64,000 nt of DNA from Macrococcus brunensis (GTDB lineage: Bacteria; Bacillota; Bacilli; Staphylococcales; Staphylococcaceae): positions 1 through 64,000 of the forward strand of contig NZ_SCWA01000014.1 in the NCBI RefSeq assembly GCF_004359615.1, in the 5' to 3' direction. Position 1 is the stretch's first letter; every line of letters starts with the position of its first letter. The position numbers and the translations under genes are program-made. Positions 37,285 to 45,892 of this stretch are shown piece after piece. Below the pieces are notes generated by a model. The model did no database searches, had not been told where the DNA came from, and saw nothing but the letters and a program-made list of their open reading frames with translations.

Positions 37285-40200
37285 CTGTCTCTCCTTTCAA
37301 AAGTGCTTTGACATCTATCTTTTCATCGACATGTCTGACATCGTCACCGTTGACTAATGGATCGATATGACACGTTGACCTGAAGTTACAGAACTGACAA
37401 GGCAGCTGCTTATTGAATTCAAGTGGTGCTACCTTAGTCTCACCGTCCATAATTGCAGTCGCTGTCTGGACGTAATTGTTTCTATTGATATCAATGAGTG
37501 CATGTATCTCTTCTTTAGACAGACGTTTTGATCGACTGTCGAAAACACCTTTTTTTGTCATAGTGACTGGAATGACACTCGATTTAACGCCTGCCTCCAG
37601 TTCAGTATCCAGTTTTGCAGCTATATCCAGATCGTCCACGACAAATCCTTCCAGCTTATAAGCTTCAATATAGCGCTTCGCATGTTCAGCAGTCTCCTTT
37701 TTAAGTCCATACTTCAGATAGGGCTGCTGAACATGGAAATAAAGCATCGCCGCTGGATCCAGCGTATGCGGCGTCAGCTGGTCAGCATTTTGCAGCACAA
37801 CATCCATATAAGTCAGCATCTGCATCTGCTTCCCGTAGTAAACTTCGTTTAAATGAAGCGCATGTCCAGACGATTTGTAGTCAATAATACTGACATAATC
37901 CCGGTCATCTCCCTTTAAAAGATCAATGCGGTCAATCTGTCCTCTGATAGAAATCGGCACACCCTGCTCCGTATATATTTTAGCTGCCCGGAACTGTTCT
38001 TTTCGTACTGGATCGCCTGAGAAACTCTGCTCAAAACGCGACATGCGGAAATGTGTGCGGGACTGCTGCAGCTGAATAACAGATAGAGTCTCTGTCAGAA
38101 TTTTAGTGATCTGACGCACCATATACTGATAATATGCTTTAGAATAAAGCACCTGGTACTGAACATCCGGAATTAGACTCTGCAAGGTCACTTCGACGTA
38201 CTGCTGCAGCTCTTTTTTATCCATTGTGACAACTCTGTCCTTGATTTCCTCGGAAATCATTTTAAGTGCATGGTGGAAAATATTACCGAGCTCGAAGTTC
38301 TGGAACTCAAAGGGCTGTCTGATGTTGAGTGCAAGCCCGTGTGCTGCAAAATGTTTAAATGGACAATTGTTATAGGTCTCAAATCTAGAAACGCTTGCCT
38401 TGATTTCGTTACCGTATATTTTTCGTGTCCGCGCTTCATCCAGTTGAACAGTCTGATTACGATAATCCCGCAGACTGATGATGCTGCGGAAGACAGCAAA
38501 CTGATTCATCCATTCCTGTACATACTGCCATTCAGGATTATCCTGCTGTTCAATAACGTGACTGACGCCAGCTGCAATCGTTTCAATTAACGTTTCCGGG
38601 TCCTGTTCAGCGCTTAGATGCCTTACTTTAAGGTCAGGGAATATGGCCTTCAGCTGACTGATGTAGCTGGACGGCTGTCTCGCACTTCCGCCTTCATCCA
38701 TCAGACTGTAAGTGATATGCAGCGCTTCTGACGCATGGGTCAGCACTTGATACGCAACGAAACTTTCATCTATTGTCAACGCAAGACTTGATGGCGCCAG
38801 TCTGACGTCAGCTGCTGCTTCCACAAATGATTTATCCTGATCCGTGATCAGTGCATTGTCTTTATTCGCTCTAGGAAGAACATCCTCATTGAATCCGACA
38901 GCAAAGACACATGGCGTGTTTTCAATACGCGCAAGATCCATATTGAGAAGCTGTACTTCGTCCAGTGCCTGCGGGATACTGGAAAACTCAAGCGTCGTCA
39001 GACCGACATCCAGCATGTCCTTCATCGTCTGAAAGTCGGTCGCTTTATCTGCAAGCATCTCCACCAGTTCATCTAAAAGACTGATAATACCTGTATAAAC
39101 CTGCTCGTTGTTAAGTGCTTCACTATTCAGACCCTGTTTAGCAAGTCGGTCTTTTTCAGCCATCAAATAATCAGGCAGCTTAATTTCTTCTAAAAACTGA
39201 TAGAGCTCGAGCGCAAAATCATGCGCATTCGTCACATCCTGAAGACTCAGAATCCGGGTCATCAGCGGTGTGATATACGTTCTGAACTGATTCATCTGCT
39301 GCCATTCTTCTTCGCCGTATGGTTTGCGCTTATCATAGAAGAACCGCGCGTCTTCAAGCCAGCGATTAAAAGACAGTCCGCGTTCTATGACTGTATTCTC
39401 AAGCATATCAATCAGCAGCTGATCATTCTCCATATCAAAACGGCGCGACAGAAGTCCCGTTTTTAATACTCTGAACAGATGCTCCGTCTGCCAGGGCTGA
39501 CTGATGAAATCGAGTAAAGAGCGCACCAGTTCGACTGCCGGATGATGAATCATCTGTTCTTTCTTGTCTGTATAAAATGGAATATGGTATTTTGAGAAAT
39601 ATTCTTTAAAGAGATTGATATAGTTGTCATCCCGGTAAAGGACTGCTGTATCCGCATAACGATAACGGCCTGTTCGTGCCTGTCTATGGATGGTTCTGAC
39701 GACATGTTCAACTTCCTTGCGCATACTGGCCGCTTCACTAATCGTCATACCTTCTGCCTGACCTGTTGCAGGGAGGAGCGCATCAAACTGCTTTTCAATC
39801 AGAGCGAGCGCAGGGTTTTTAAACCGTGCAGTGTCCGCCAGCTGCTCAACATGCACGGTGACATCCGCTGCATGAAAGGTTTCTGTCAGTAAATTATAGG
39901 TCTCAAATGTCTTTCTGAACGTTTCATTCATGGCTGATAAATCAACCGTCAATGTCAGCGTCATTGATTTAGCATATTTAGCGAGCTGCTGAATGACCTG
40001 GTATTCAAGTGCAGTAAAGTTATGAAACCCATCGATATATATATCAGCTTTACGAATCGTTTCAGAATTCGGGATTCTGTCATAAAGAAAATGCAGGATA
40101 TCTTCTGCCTGTGTGTAATGTCCCGAAAGTTCAGTCTCAAGCAGCTTGTATATCAATGATATATCATGTAATTTGTGCTGCGTTCTGACTGGAAATGAAT

Positions 40201-40639
40201 CGTCCATACTGAAGTTTTCAAGCATCTCTGCGCTGACATCATACTTCTTAAAGTCTTTGATGGCTTCTGTCACTTTCTGACTGAAACCATAAAAACGTGC
40301 AGATGAACGGAACAACTCTAAATGTTCCTGCTGTTCTTTTAAAATCATATGCACCAGCATCTCAACGCCGGAGCTTGAGATCATATCTTCAGTCAGGCCG
40401 CCCTCCTCACTTAAAATACGCCATGATAAGCGGTCAAAACCGTATACTGAGGCGCGAAGACTCCCTTTGATTTCAGGGTCACGGGCTAACTGCTGTTCAA
40501 AAGTATAAGTACTCTGCTTCGGTGTGATAATAATAATCGGATCTCCGAGCGGCACTTCACGGATCGCATTTTTAACCGATTCCATGATGCGATGTGTTTT
40601 GCCGCTGCCTCGTCGACCGAGTAATAACTGAACTGACAT
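37274..40639 (-). CDS. addB: helicase-nuclease subunit AddB (RexB)
   Basis: Partner of AddA, providing Chi scanning and the second nuclease. From the ATG at 40639 (AGGGGGAT site) it is about 1121 residues. It has a Walker A GRRGSGKTH at residues 8-16, the nuclease motif SIIDYKSSG near residue 930, and the Fe-S staple cysteines at the C-terminus (CQFCNFRSTC) with a distant upstream Cys (NNCPFKHF). It is separated from spsB by a hairpin. Confidence 0.96.
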   Translation of the reverse strand: MSVQLLLGRRGSGKTHRIMESVKNAIREVPLGDPIIIITPKQSTYTFEQQLARDPEIKGSLRASVYGFDRLSWRILSEEGGLTEDMISSSGVEMLVHMILKEQQEHLELFRSSARFYGFSQKVTEAIKDFKKYDVSAEMLENFSMDDSFPVRTQHKLHDISLIYKLLETELSGHYTQAEDILHFLYDRIPNSETIRKADIYIDGFHNFTALEYQVIQQLAKYAKSMTLTLTVDLSAMNETFRKTFETYNLLTETFHAADVTVHVEQLADTARFKNPALALIEKQFDALLPATGQAEGMTISEAASMRKEVEHVVRTIHRQARTGRYRYADTAVLYRDDNYINLFKEYFSKYHIPFYTDKKEQMIHHPAVELVRSLLDFISQPWQTEHLFRVLKTGLLSRRFDMENDQLLIDMLENTVIERGLSFNRWLEDARFFYDKRKPYGEEEWQQMNQFRTYITPLMTRILSLQDVTNAHDFALELYQFLEEIKLPDYLMAEKDRLAKQGLNSEALNNEQVYTGIISLLDELVEMLADKATDFQTMKDMLDVGLTTLEFSSIPQALDEVQLLNMDLARIENTPCVFAVGFNEDVLPRANKDNALITDQDKSFVEAAADVRLAPSSLALTIDESFVAYQVLTHASEALHITYSLMDEGGSARQPSSYISQLKAIFPDLKVRHLSAEQDPETLIETIAAGVSHVIEQQDNPEWQYVQEWMNQFAVFRSIISLRDYRNQTVQLDEARTRKIYGNEIKASVSRFETYNNCPFKHFAAHGLALNIRQPFEFQNFELGNIFHHALKMISEEIKDRVVTMDKKELQQYVEVTLQSLIPDVQYQVLYSKAYYQYMVRQITKILTETLSVIQLQQSRTHFRMSRFEQSFSGDPVRKEQFRAAKIYTEQGVPISIRGQIDRIDLLKGDDRDYVSIIDYKSSGHALHLNEVYYGKQMQMLTYMDVVLQNADQLTPHTLDPAAMLYFHVQQPYLKYGLKKETAEHAKRYIEAYKLEGFVVDDLDIAAKLDTELEAGVKSSVIPVTMTKKGVFDSRSKRLSKEEIHALIDINRNNYVQTATAIMDGETKVAPLEFNKQLPCQFCNFRSTCHIDPLVNGDDVRHVDEKIDVKALLKGETDEN

Positions 40640-40657
40640 AATATCCCCCTTATTAAA

Positions 40658-40689
40658 AAACACTTTTTATACGGATATAAAAAGTGTTT
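40658..40689 (-). terminator. hairpin between spsB and addB
   Basis: Perfect 14-bp stem AAACACTTTTTATA / TATAAAAAGTGTTT with a CGGA loop. On the minus strand it is followed by TTAATAAGGGGG, with no real T run. It lies between the spsB stop and the addB ribosome site. It may attenuate or process the transcript; no separate addB promoter was found. Confidence 0.6.
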
Positions 40690-40694
40690 GGTTC

Positions 40695-41255
40695 TTATTG
40701 AGCTGGATCAAAATTGTAATGAAATACATTGAACGGCCAGAATCGAAGCGCTACTTCACCGACGACCTGATCTTCATCAATCAGACCGAAGTACCGGCTA
40801 TCCTTACTGACTTCACGGTTATCACCCAGGACAAGTAACTTACCGTCTGGAATCGTATCTACGGACGGAGAAGTAATATCCTTCACAGAGAAGTTTTCAG
40901 TGAGCTGAACGTTTGTCTTAGATAGCTTATTTTCATCTAAATAAGGCTCATCTACTTTCTTACCATTGACATAGAGCTCATCGTCTTTATAGCTGACTTT
41001 ATCGCCACCTGTACCGATAACGCGTTTAACATAATCATCTGTCTTATCCGCATGGAAGACAACGACATCACCTTTATGTATCTCTCCGATTGTATAACCT
41101 ATTTTATTGACGATGACCTTCTCACCATTTTTCAGTGTGGGATGCATCGAATCTCCATTAATCGTATAAACTAAGAATAAAAACTGATGGATGACAAAGT
41201 AAAGTGCGACCGCAACAATGATCGCAATCAGCCACTCAAAAATCTCCTTTTTCAA
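40695..41255 (-). CDS. spsB: type I signal peptidase SpsB
   Basis: Membrane-bound serine protease removing signal peptides. With a TTG start at 41255 (GAGGTG site) the protein is 186 residues. The catalytic Ser36 (GDSMHPT) and Lys77 (DYVKRVIG) then fall on the numbers known for S. aureus SpsB, which supports that start. One N-terminal membrane helix (8-28) and the box GDNREVSKDSRYFG are present. The longer ATG frame from 41273 would overlap the upstream spsA-like gene. Confidence 0.95.
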   Translation of the reverse strand: MKKEIFEWLIAIIVAVALYFVIHQFLFLVYTINGDSMHPTLKNGEKVIVNKIGYTIGEIHKGDVVVFHADKTDDYVKRVIGTGGDKVSYKDDELYVNGKKVDEPYLDENKLSKTNVQLTENFSVKDITSPSVDTIPDGKLLVLGDNREVSKDSRYFGLIDEDQVVGEVALRFWPFNVFHYNFDPAQ

Positions 41256-41265
41256 ACAAGACACC

Positions 41266-41748
41266 TCATTCATTAAATTTCAGGTCAAAGTGACCTATGA
41301 CTTTACCTATAATCTCATTTTCATTCACACAGCCAAATGTTCTTGAATCGACACTCTCTTTCAGATTGTCTCCTAATACAATATAACATTTTTCAGGGAG
41401 GACTTGCCCGTATTGTCCATTGATATTCAGCAGGTCCTGATAATCTGCACGCTGCTTTGAATACCTTTCTCCATTGACATACAGATATTGACGATGAACA
41501 GACAGATAGTCATGCGGCGTTGCGACCACTCTTTTGACAAACGTCTGATTGTTGACTTTGAAAAAAATAATATCATGGGTTTCTACAGGCTTTACGACAT
41601 CACCTATCACATTTACAAATGCCAGTTCACCGTCCGGCAGTGCAGGTTCCATGGACTGGCCGTCCACTATGTACGATGTCAGAAGAAAAGAACGAAAAAT
41701 CACGAGGAAGATGAGAAAGCTGATGATAGTCCAGAGCCATTTCTTCAT
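41266..41748 (-). CDS. second type I signal peptidase, catalytic residues intact
   Basis: A 160-residue signal peptidase in the place of S. aureus spsA. As recalled, S. aureus SpsA has lost both catalytic residues. Here Ser32 (DGQSMEPA) and Lys72 (TFVKRVVA) are both present, as is the box GDNLKESVDSRTFG, so it should be active. It has one N-terminal membrane helix (4-24). Its start overlaps the TVP38 gene stop (ATGA), and spsB follows 10 bp later. Confidence 0.92.
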   Translation of the reverse strand: MKKWLWTIISFLIFLVIFRSFLLTSYIVDGQSMEPALPDGELAFVNVIGDVVKPVETHDIIFFKVNNQTFVKRVVATPHDYLSVHRQYLYVNGERYSKQRADYQDLLNINGQYGQVLPEKCYIVLGDNLKESVDSRTFGCVNENEIIGKVIGHFDLKFNE

Positions 41749-42338
41749 TTTCGGCCCCCATGCGCATGATAATACGCTTCTACTTTCTTACCGATGAACC
41801 AGAGTGCAGCAAGTATCACAATCACGGCAACAGACTTAAGCGGCTGAGTAATAAATGATCTTAAATCAGAACCGATGTAACTCAGAAGCAGAAGCATAAC
41901 CGCTTTTCCAGTCATCGTTGCCAGTAAATAATGACGTTGCTTAATGTTAGATAGTGCGCCGACAATATTGATCAAAAACGATGGGGTAAACGGAAAACAG
42001 AGCAGTACAAAAAGGGGTATGACGCCTTGCTCATTAATCCGCCACATCATTTTTTCAACATACGGATGACGATTCAGTTTTTTAACGAAACGACTCTGAC
42101 CATATCGCCTGACAACCATGAAGACAGCATAAGCGCCTAATACAGCACCTGACCAAGTCAGAAAAAATCCGAGCGGCAGCCCAAATGCATTGGCATTCAC
42201 TACGGCAAATACCACAATCGGCAGGACAGGCAGAAAGGCTTCAGCAAAAGGCAGGAAAAAACCGAGAAACAAGCCCCATAGCGGATGCTGTTCTACCCAG
42301 AACTGCAGCGTCTCAGGTGTAAATAAATCATGAAACAT
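41745..42338 (-). CDS. TVP38/TMEM64 (DedA-like) membrane protein
   Basis: A 197-residue polytopic protein with the SNARE-associated/VTT domain. It has a Gly/Pro-rich entry loop (FLPFAEAFLPVLPIVVFAV), a conserved FPFTPSFLINIVGA segment near residue 115, and about five helices. Related DedA-type proteins are implicated in lipid scrambling or recycling. It is the first gene of a unit with the two signal peptidases and shares a start-stop overlap with the next. Confidence 0.87.
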   Translation of the reverse strand: MFHDLFTPETLQFWVEQHPLWGLFLGFFLPFAEAFLPVLPIVVFAVVNANAFGLPLGFFLTWSGAVLGAYAVFMVVRRYGQSRFVKKLNRHPYVEKMMWRINEQGVIPLFVLLCFPFTPSFLINIVGALSNIKQRHYLLATMTGKAVMLLLLSYIGSDLRSFITQPLKSVAVIVILAALWFIGKKVEAYYHAHGGRK

Positions 42339-42397
42339 GAATTGACCTTCTTTTAAGTATTTATTACTAGTTTATACTATCCACCTGAAAATAAAAA

Positions 42398-42420
42398 GAA
42401 AACCGCTATACGCGGTTTTC
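42398..42420 (-). terminator. pgi terminator
   Basis: Perfect 9-bp stem GAAAACCGC / GCGGTTTTC with a 5-nt loop followed on the minus strand by TTTTTATTTTC, 10 bp after the pgi stop. Confidence 0.92.
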
Positions 42421-42429
42421 TGATGAATA

Positions 42430-43776
42430 TTATTGATTGAGACGTTCTTCAAGTTCTTTTTTCTTATCTTCAAATCCAGGTTTCCCGAGGAGTGCGAACA
42501 TATTCTGTTTATATGCTTCCACACCCGGCTGATTAAATGGATTCACACCGAGCAGATAACCGCTCATTGCACAGCTGAGTTCGAAGAAGTATACAAGATA
42601 ACCAAAAGTAAAAGCATCGAGTTTAGGTACTTCCACTACTAAGTTCGGTACACCGCCATCAGTATGAGCAAGAAGCGTACCCTGGAAAGCTTTCGTGTTA
42701 ACGAAGTCCAGTGTTTCACCAGCTAAGAAGTTCAGTCCATCTAAGTCGTTTTCGTCTTTCTCGATCGTTATGTCAGCACGTGGTGATGCGACTTTTACGA
42801 CAGTCTCGAAGATATCACGGCGTCCTTCCTGAACATACTGGCCAAGTGAGTGAAGATCAGTAGAGAAATTCGCACTTGATGGATAGATGCCTTTAAAGTC
42901 TTTACCTTCTGATTCGCCGAATAACTGTTTCCACCATTCATTGAAATACATCAGGCTTGGTTCATAGTTGACCAGCATTTCAATCGTGTAGCCTTTGTTA
43001 TACAGAATGTTACGAATCGCTGCATATTGATAGCTGATATTATCTTCAAGTTCTGAGCTAGAGAGATTTGCACGAGCAGCTGCTGCACCTTGCATCATCT
43101 CATCGATTGAGATACCTGCTGCCGCTATTGGCAGTAAGCCTACAGCTGTCAGAACAGAGTATCGGCCACCGACATCATCCGGTACAACAAACGTTGCATA
43201 TCCTTCTGTATCTGCCAGTGATTTAAGAGCGCCTTTCGCTTTATCAGTTGTCGCATAGATACGGGATTTAGCTTCTTCTTTGCCGTATTTCTCTTCTAAG
43301 ATTTTCTTGAAGATACGGAATGCGACAGCCGGTTCAGTCGTTGTGCCTGACTTAGAAATGACATTGATTGAGAAATCTTTTCCGTCGATATACTGAATCA
43401 GGTCACTGACGTAAGTTGAAGAGAGGTGATGACCGACAAAAATAATCTGCGGACGACCTTCTTGAGGTGCAAAGTTATCAAATGTACCTGATAACATCTC
43501 AATAGCGGCACGGGCTCCTAAGTAAGAACCACCAATACCGATGACAAGCAGGATTTCACTATCTGACTTGATTTTTTCTGCAGATTCTTTGATGCGTGCA
43601 AACTCTTCTTTATCATAATCCTCGGGCAGGTTTACCCATCCTAGGTAGTCACTACCGGCACCTGAACCTTCGTGAATGGTATGATGCGTATTTTTGACAA
43701 GGTCTCTCATCTGATCCAGTTCGTGCTGGCCGAGAAATGTTAGAGCTGTTTCATAATCAAATTTGATATGTGTCAT
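42430..43776 (-). CDS. pgi: glucose-6-phosphate isomerase
   Basis: Interconverts glucose-6-phosphate and fructose-6-phosphate in glycolysis. The 448-residue protein has the PGI signatures [17 protein letters not shown] (near 140) and the C-terminal [15 protein letters not shown] with Lys/His active-site residues, and the Glu in [15 protein letters not shown]. It is divergent from the argG remnant, as pgi is from argG in S. aureus. Confidence 0.97.
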   Translation of the reverse strand: MTHIKFDYETALTFLGQHELDQMRDLVKNTHHTIHEGSGAGSDYLGWVNLPEDYDKEEFARIKESAEKIKSDSEILLVIGIGGSYLGARAAIEMLSGTFDNFAPQEGRPQIIFVGHHLSSTYVSDLIQYIDGKDFSINVISKSGTTTEPAVAFRIFKKILEEKYGKEEAKSRIYATTDKAKGALKSLADTEGYATFVVPDDVGGRYSVLTAVGLLPIAAAGISIDEMMQGAAAARANLSSSELEDNISYQYAAIRNILYNKGYTIEMLVNYEPSLMYFNEWWKQLFGESEGKDFKGIYPSSANFSTDLHSLGQYVQEGRRDIFETVVKVASPRADITIEKDENDLDGLNFLAGETLDFVNTKAFQGTLLAHTDGGVPNLVVEVPKLDAFTFGYLVYFFELSCAMSGYLLGVNPFNQPGVEAYKQNMFALLGKPGFEDKKKELEERLNQ

Positions 43777-43890
43777 CTGAATAGCCTCCTGTAATTGAAT
43801 TCCCTTTCATTTTACTTGAAACTTATGGACTTCTCAATGAATGTAGAACGAGAATATGGCGATTTGGTAACAGATTGATTGAATTAGGTG

Positions 43891-44064
43891 ACGCCACTCA
43901 GACTGGATTCTGTTCGTGAGTAGCGCGGTTAGCGTCACTCAAATAGGATTCTGCCCGCGAGTGGCCTAGTTAGCGCCACTCAAATAGAATTTGGCCCGCG
44001 AGTGGCGCGGTTGACGCCACTCAATCTGGATTATGTCCGTGAGTGGCGTAGTCGGCGCCACTCG
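43891..44064. repeat. 41-bp tandem palindromic array, about 4.25 copies
   Basis: Units start at 43891, 43932, 43973 and 44014, each exactly 41 bp, plus a 10-bp fifth start at 44055. Each holds an inverted repeat: CGCCACTC, about 17 nt, GAGTGGCG, then a linker such as CGGTTA. Units differ at scattered bases. The array is much richer in G+C than its surroundings. It lies in the 438-bp pgi-argG intergenic region, upstream of the argG promoter; the rest of that region is AT-rich leader sequence. Confidence 0.9.
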
Positions 44065-44140
44065 TAAAATATTCGCCATCAACATGATTAAAAATAATAT
44101 ATATTCATAAATTAGAATAAAAATACTTGAGCTAAAACAA

Positions 44141-44174
44141 TATAATGTGTTAGTCTTTATTGAATAATAAATCA
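44141..44174 (+). promoter_or_regulatory. argG -10 and ARG-box-like operator
   Basis: TATAAT at 44141-44146 with no good -35. TGAATAATAAATCA (44161-44174) matches the arginine-repressor box pattern TGAAT-N4-ATTCA at all but one position and lies at the start of the transcript. It shows that the broken argG still has its old control region. Confidence 0.6.
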
Positions 44175-44214
44175 TTATTATTAATATTTATAAAATTGTA
44201 TGGAGGTTTTATTT

Positions 44215-44616
44215 ATGTCTGAAAAAGTTGTACTTGCCTATTCCGGAGGTCTTGATACTAGTGTCGCTATCCAGTGGTTAGTCGATCAAGGCTATGAGGT
44301 CATCGCCTGCTGCCTGAATGTCGGAGAAAATAAAGATCTGACACTTATTAAGGAGAAAGCTTTAAAGGTAGGCGCTTCAGAATCAATCATGCTCGATAAA
44401 GTAGAAACGTTTGCTCAGGATTATTTAAGCTACGCCATTAAAGGAAACAGCCTGTATGAGCAGACTTATCCGCTCGTCTCTGCCTTGAGCCGCCCCCTTA
44501 TTGCTAAGGAGCTCGTGAAAGTGGCGCAGGAGAAAGGTGCGACCTATATTGCACATGGATGTACAGGCACAGAGGCTGTGTTAGCACAACTCAAAAAAGG
44601 GAACGCACTCTTATAG
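44215..44616 (+). pseudogene. argG: truncated argininosuccinate synthase
   Basis: The first about 118 residues match ArgG, with the ATP-loop [15 protein letters not shown] and the run to IAHGCTG. In intact ArgG this continues KGNDQVRFE and about 280 more residues. Here the frame departs after IAHGCTG (near 44569) into 15 unrelated residues and stops. The citrulline/aspartate-binding part and argH are absent; the next gene is an alcohol dehydrogenase on the other strand. The start (GGAGG site) and ARG box remain. The product cannot be functional, so this locus gives no arginine synthesis. Confidence 0.9.
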
Positions 44617-44629
44617 TGCCTTCCCTTTT
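44595..44629. terminator. bidirectional terminator argG remnant / alcohol dehydrogenase
   Basis: Stem AAAAGGGAA-C-GCACT / AGTGC-C-TTCCCTTTT with one mismatch and a CTTAT loop. It includes the last codons of the argG remnant and ends 4 bp before the dehydrogenase stop. Confidence 0.85.
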
Positions 44630-44632
44630 AAC

Positions 44633-45796
44633 TTATTCAGCGAGCTTATAGATTTCCATCACTGCTTCTTTATCTAACTGATAGAAGTTACCGAATGGTC
44701 CATTGAATAAGGTCTTATCTGCAAAGGTTTCAAAATCCTCTGCAGTGATCTCAAAATCACTGAGTCTGCTCGGTGCACCGATAGACTGCCAGTAATCTTC
44801 AAGTCCTTTAATACCTGCCTCAACTTTCTCACTTTCAGAAAGATTCTGATCGACGTCAAAGACATCTTCTGCAAACTGTGCAAAACGCGCAGGTTGATGC
44901 TGACTGACATACTTCATCCATGCCGGGAATAGAATCGCTAGTCCTGCACCGTGGGCAATGTCATGTACCGCACTGACAGCATGTTCTAAGTTGTGCGTTG
45001 CCCAGTCACCGTTATAACCCATACGCATAAAGCCGTTTAAAGCGACTGTCGCGCCGAGCATTAATGTCTCACGCGCTTCGTAATTATCCGGTTGTGATAA
45101 GGCAGTACGTCCTGCTGACATAATTTGTTTCATCACACCGGCAATCATCGCATCGCCAATCGCACTGTTATCCGCTTCATTGAAGTACTGTTCGATCAAA
45201 TGACTCATTGAATCGACGATACCGTTTACCGTCTGATTTTCAGGTAATGTATACAAAATTTCAGGGTTCAGCAGTGAGAATTTAGGAAAGACAAGAGGCG
45301 AACCCCAGCCTAGCTTCTCATTCGTTTCCCAGTTTGTGATCACTGATCCTGAGTTCATCTCAGAGCCTGTTGCAGAAATCGTCAGGATAGTACCGAATGG
45401 CACTACTGCAGTCGGTGTGACTTTACGCGTCACGATATCCCATGGATCGTTGTCCAGTTTGCTTGCAGCAGAAATTAATTTTGTGCCGTCAATGACACTG
45501 CCGCCCCCTACAGCAAGGATAAAATCAATCTCTTTTTCTTTAACAATCGCTACTGCTTTTTTCACTGTAGAGAGACGTGGATTCGGTTCAATGCCTCCGA
45601 ATTCATATACTTCGTAGTCTGCCAGTAAATTCATAATTTTCGTATGTAGTCCCGACTTTTTGATGCTGCCGCCGCCATAAGTCACCAGTATTTTTTTACC
45701 TTCAGTAAACTGACTGATCATTTGTGGCAGTTTTTCGATACTGTCTTTACCGAACACAAGCTGTGTCGGATTGTAAAATGTAAATGAATTCATCAT
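44633..45796 (-). CDS. iron-containing alcohol dehydrogenase
   Basis: Group III (Fe-type) alcohol dehydrogenase, probably an NAD(P)H-dependent butanol/aldehyde reductase of the BdhA/YugJ kind. The 387-residue protein shows FGKDSIEKL near the start, the nucleotide loop TYGGGSIKK, GGGSVIDGTK (near 97), and metal-binding histidines in SHLIEQYF (near 205) and HDIAHGAGLAILFPAW (near 268). It occupies the place where S. aureus has argH/glpQ. A GAGGAGG site precedes two adjacent ATGs. The substrate is not predictable. Confidence 0.92.
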   Translation of the reverse strand: MMNSFTFYNPTQLVFGKDSIEKLPQMISQFTEGKKILVTYGGGSIKKSGLHTKIMNLLADYEVYEFGGIEPNPRLSTVKKAVAIVKEKEIDFILAVGGGSVIDGTKLISAASKLDNDPWDIVTRKVTPTAVVPFGTILTISATGSEMNSGSVITNWETNEKLGWGSPLVFPKFSLLNPEILYTLPENQTVNGIVDSMSHLIEQYFNEADNSAIGDAMIAGVMKQIMSAGRTALSQPDNYEARETLMLGATVALNGFMRMGYNGDWATHNLEHAVSAVHDIAHGAGLAILFPAWMKYVSQHQPARFAQFAEDVFDVDQNLSESEKVEAGIKGLEDYWQSIGAPSRLSDFEITAEDFETFADKTLFNGPFGNFYQLDKEAVMEIYKLAE

Positions 45797-45863
45797 AAAC
45801 CTCCTCTAATAAGTACTTCTATTGTAGACGGTTCACCTCAAACTAAGAAATAAACTGCTCAAA

Positions 45864-45889
45864 AAAAGGACCCCAAAAGGAGTCCTTTT
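45864..45889 (-). terminator. gudB terminator
   Basis: Stem AAAAGGAC / GTCCTTTT with a 10-nt loop, followed on the minus strand by TTT, directly after the gudB stop. Confidence 0.85.
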
Positions 45890-45892
45890 ATA

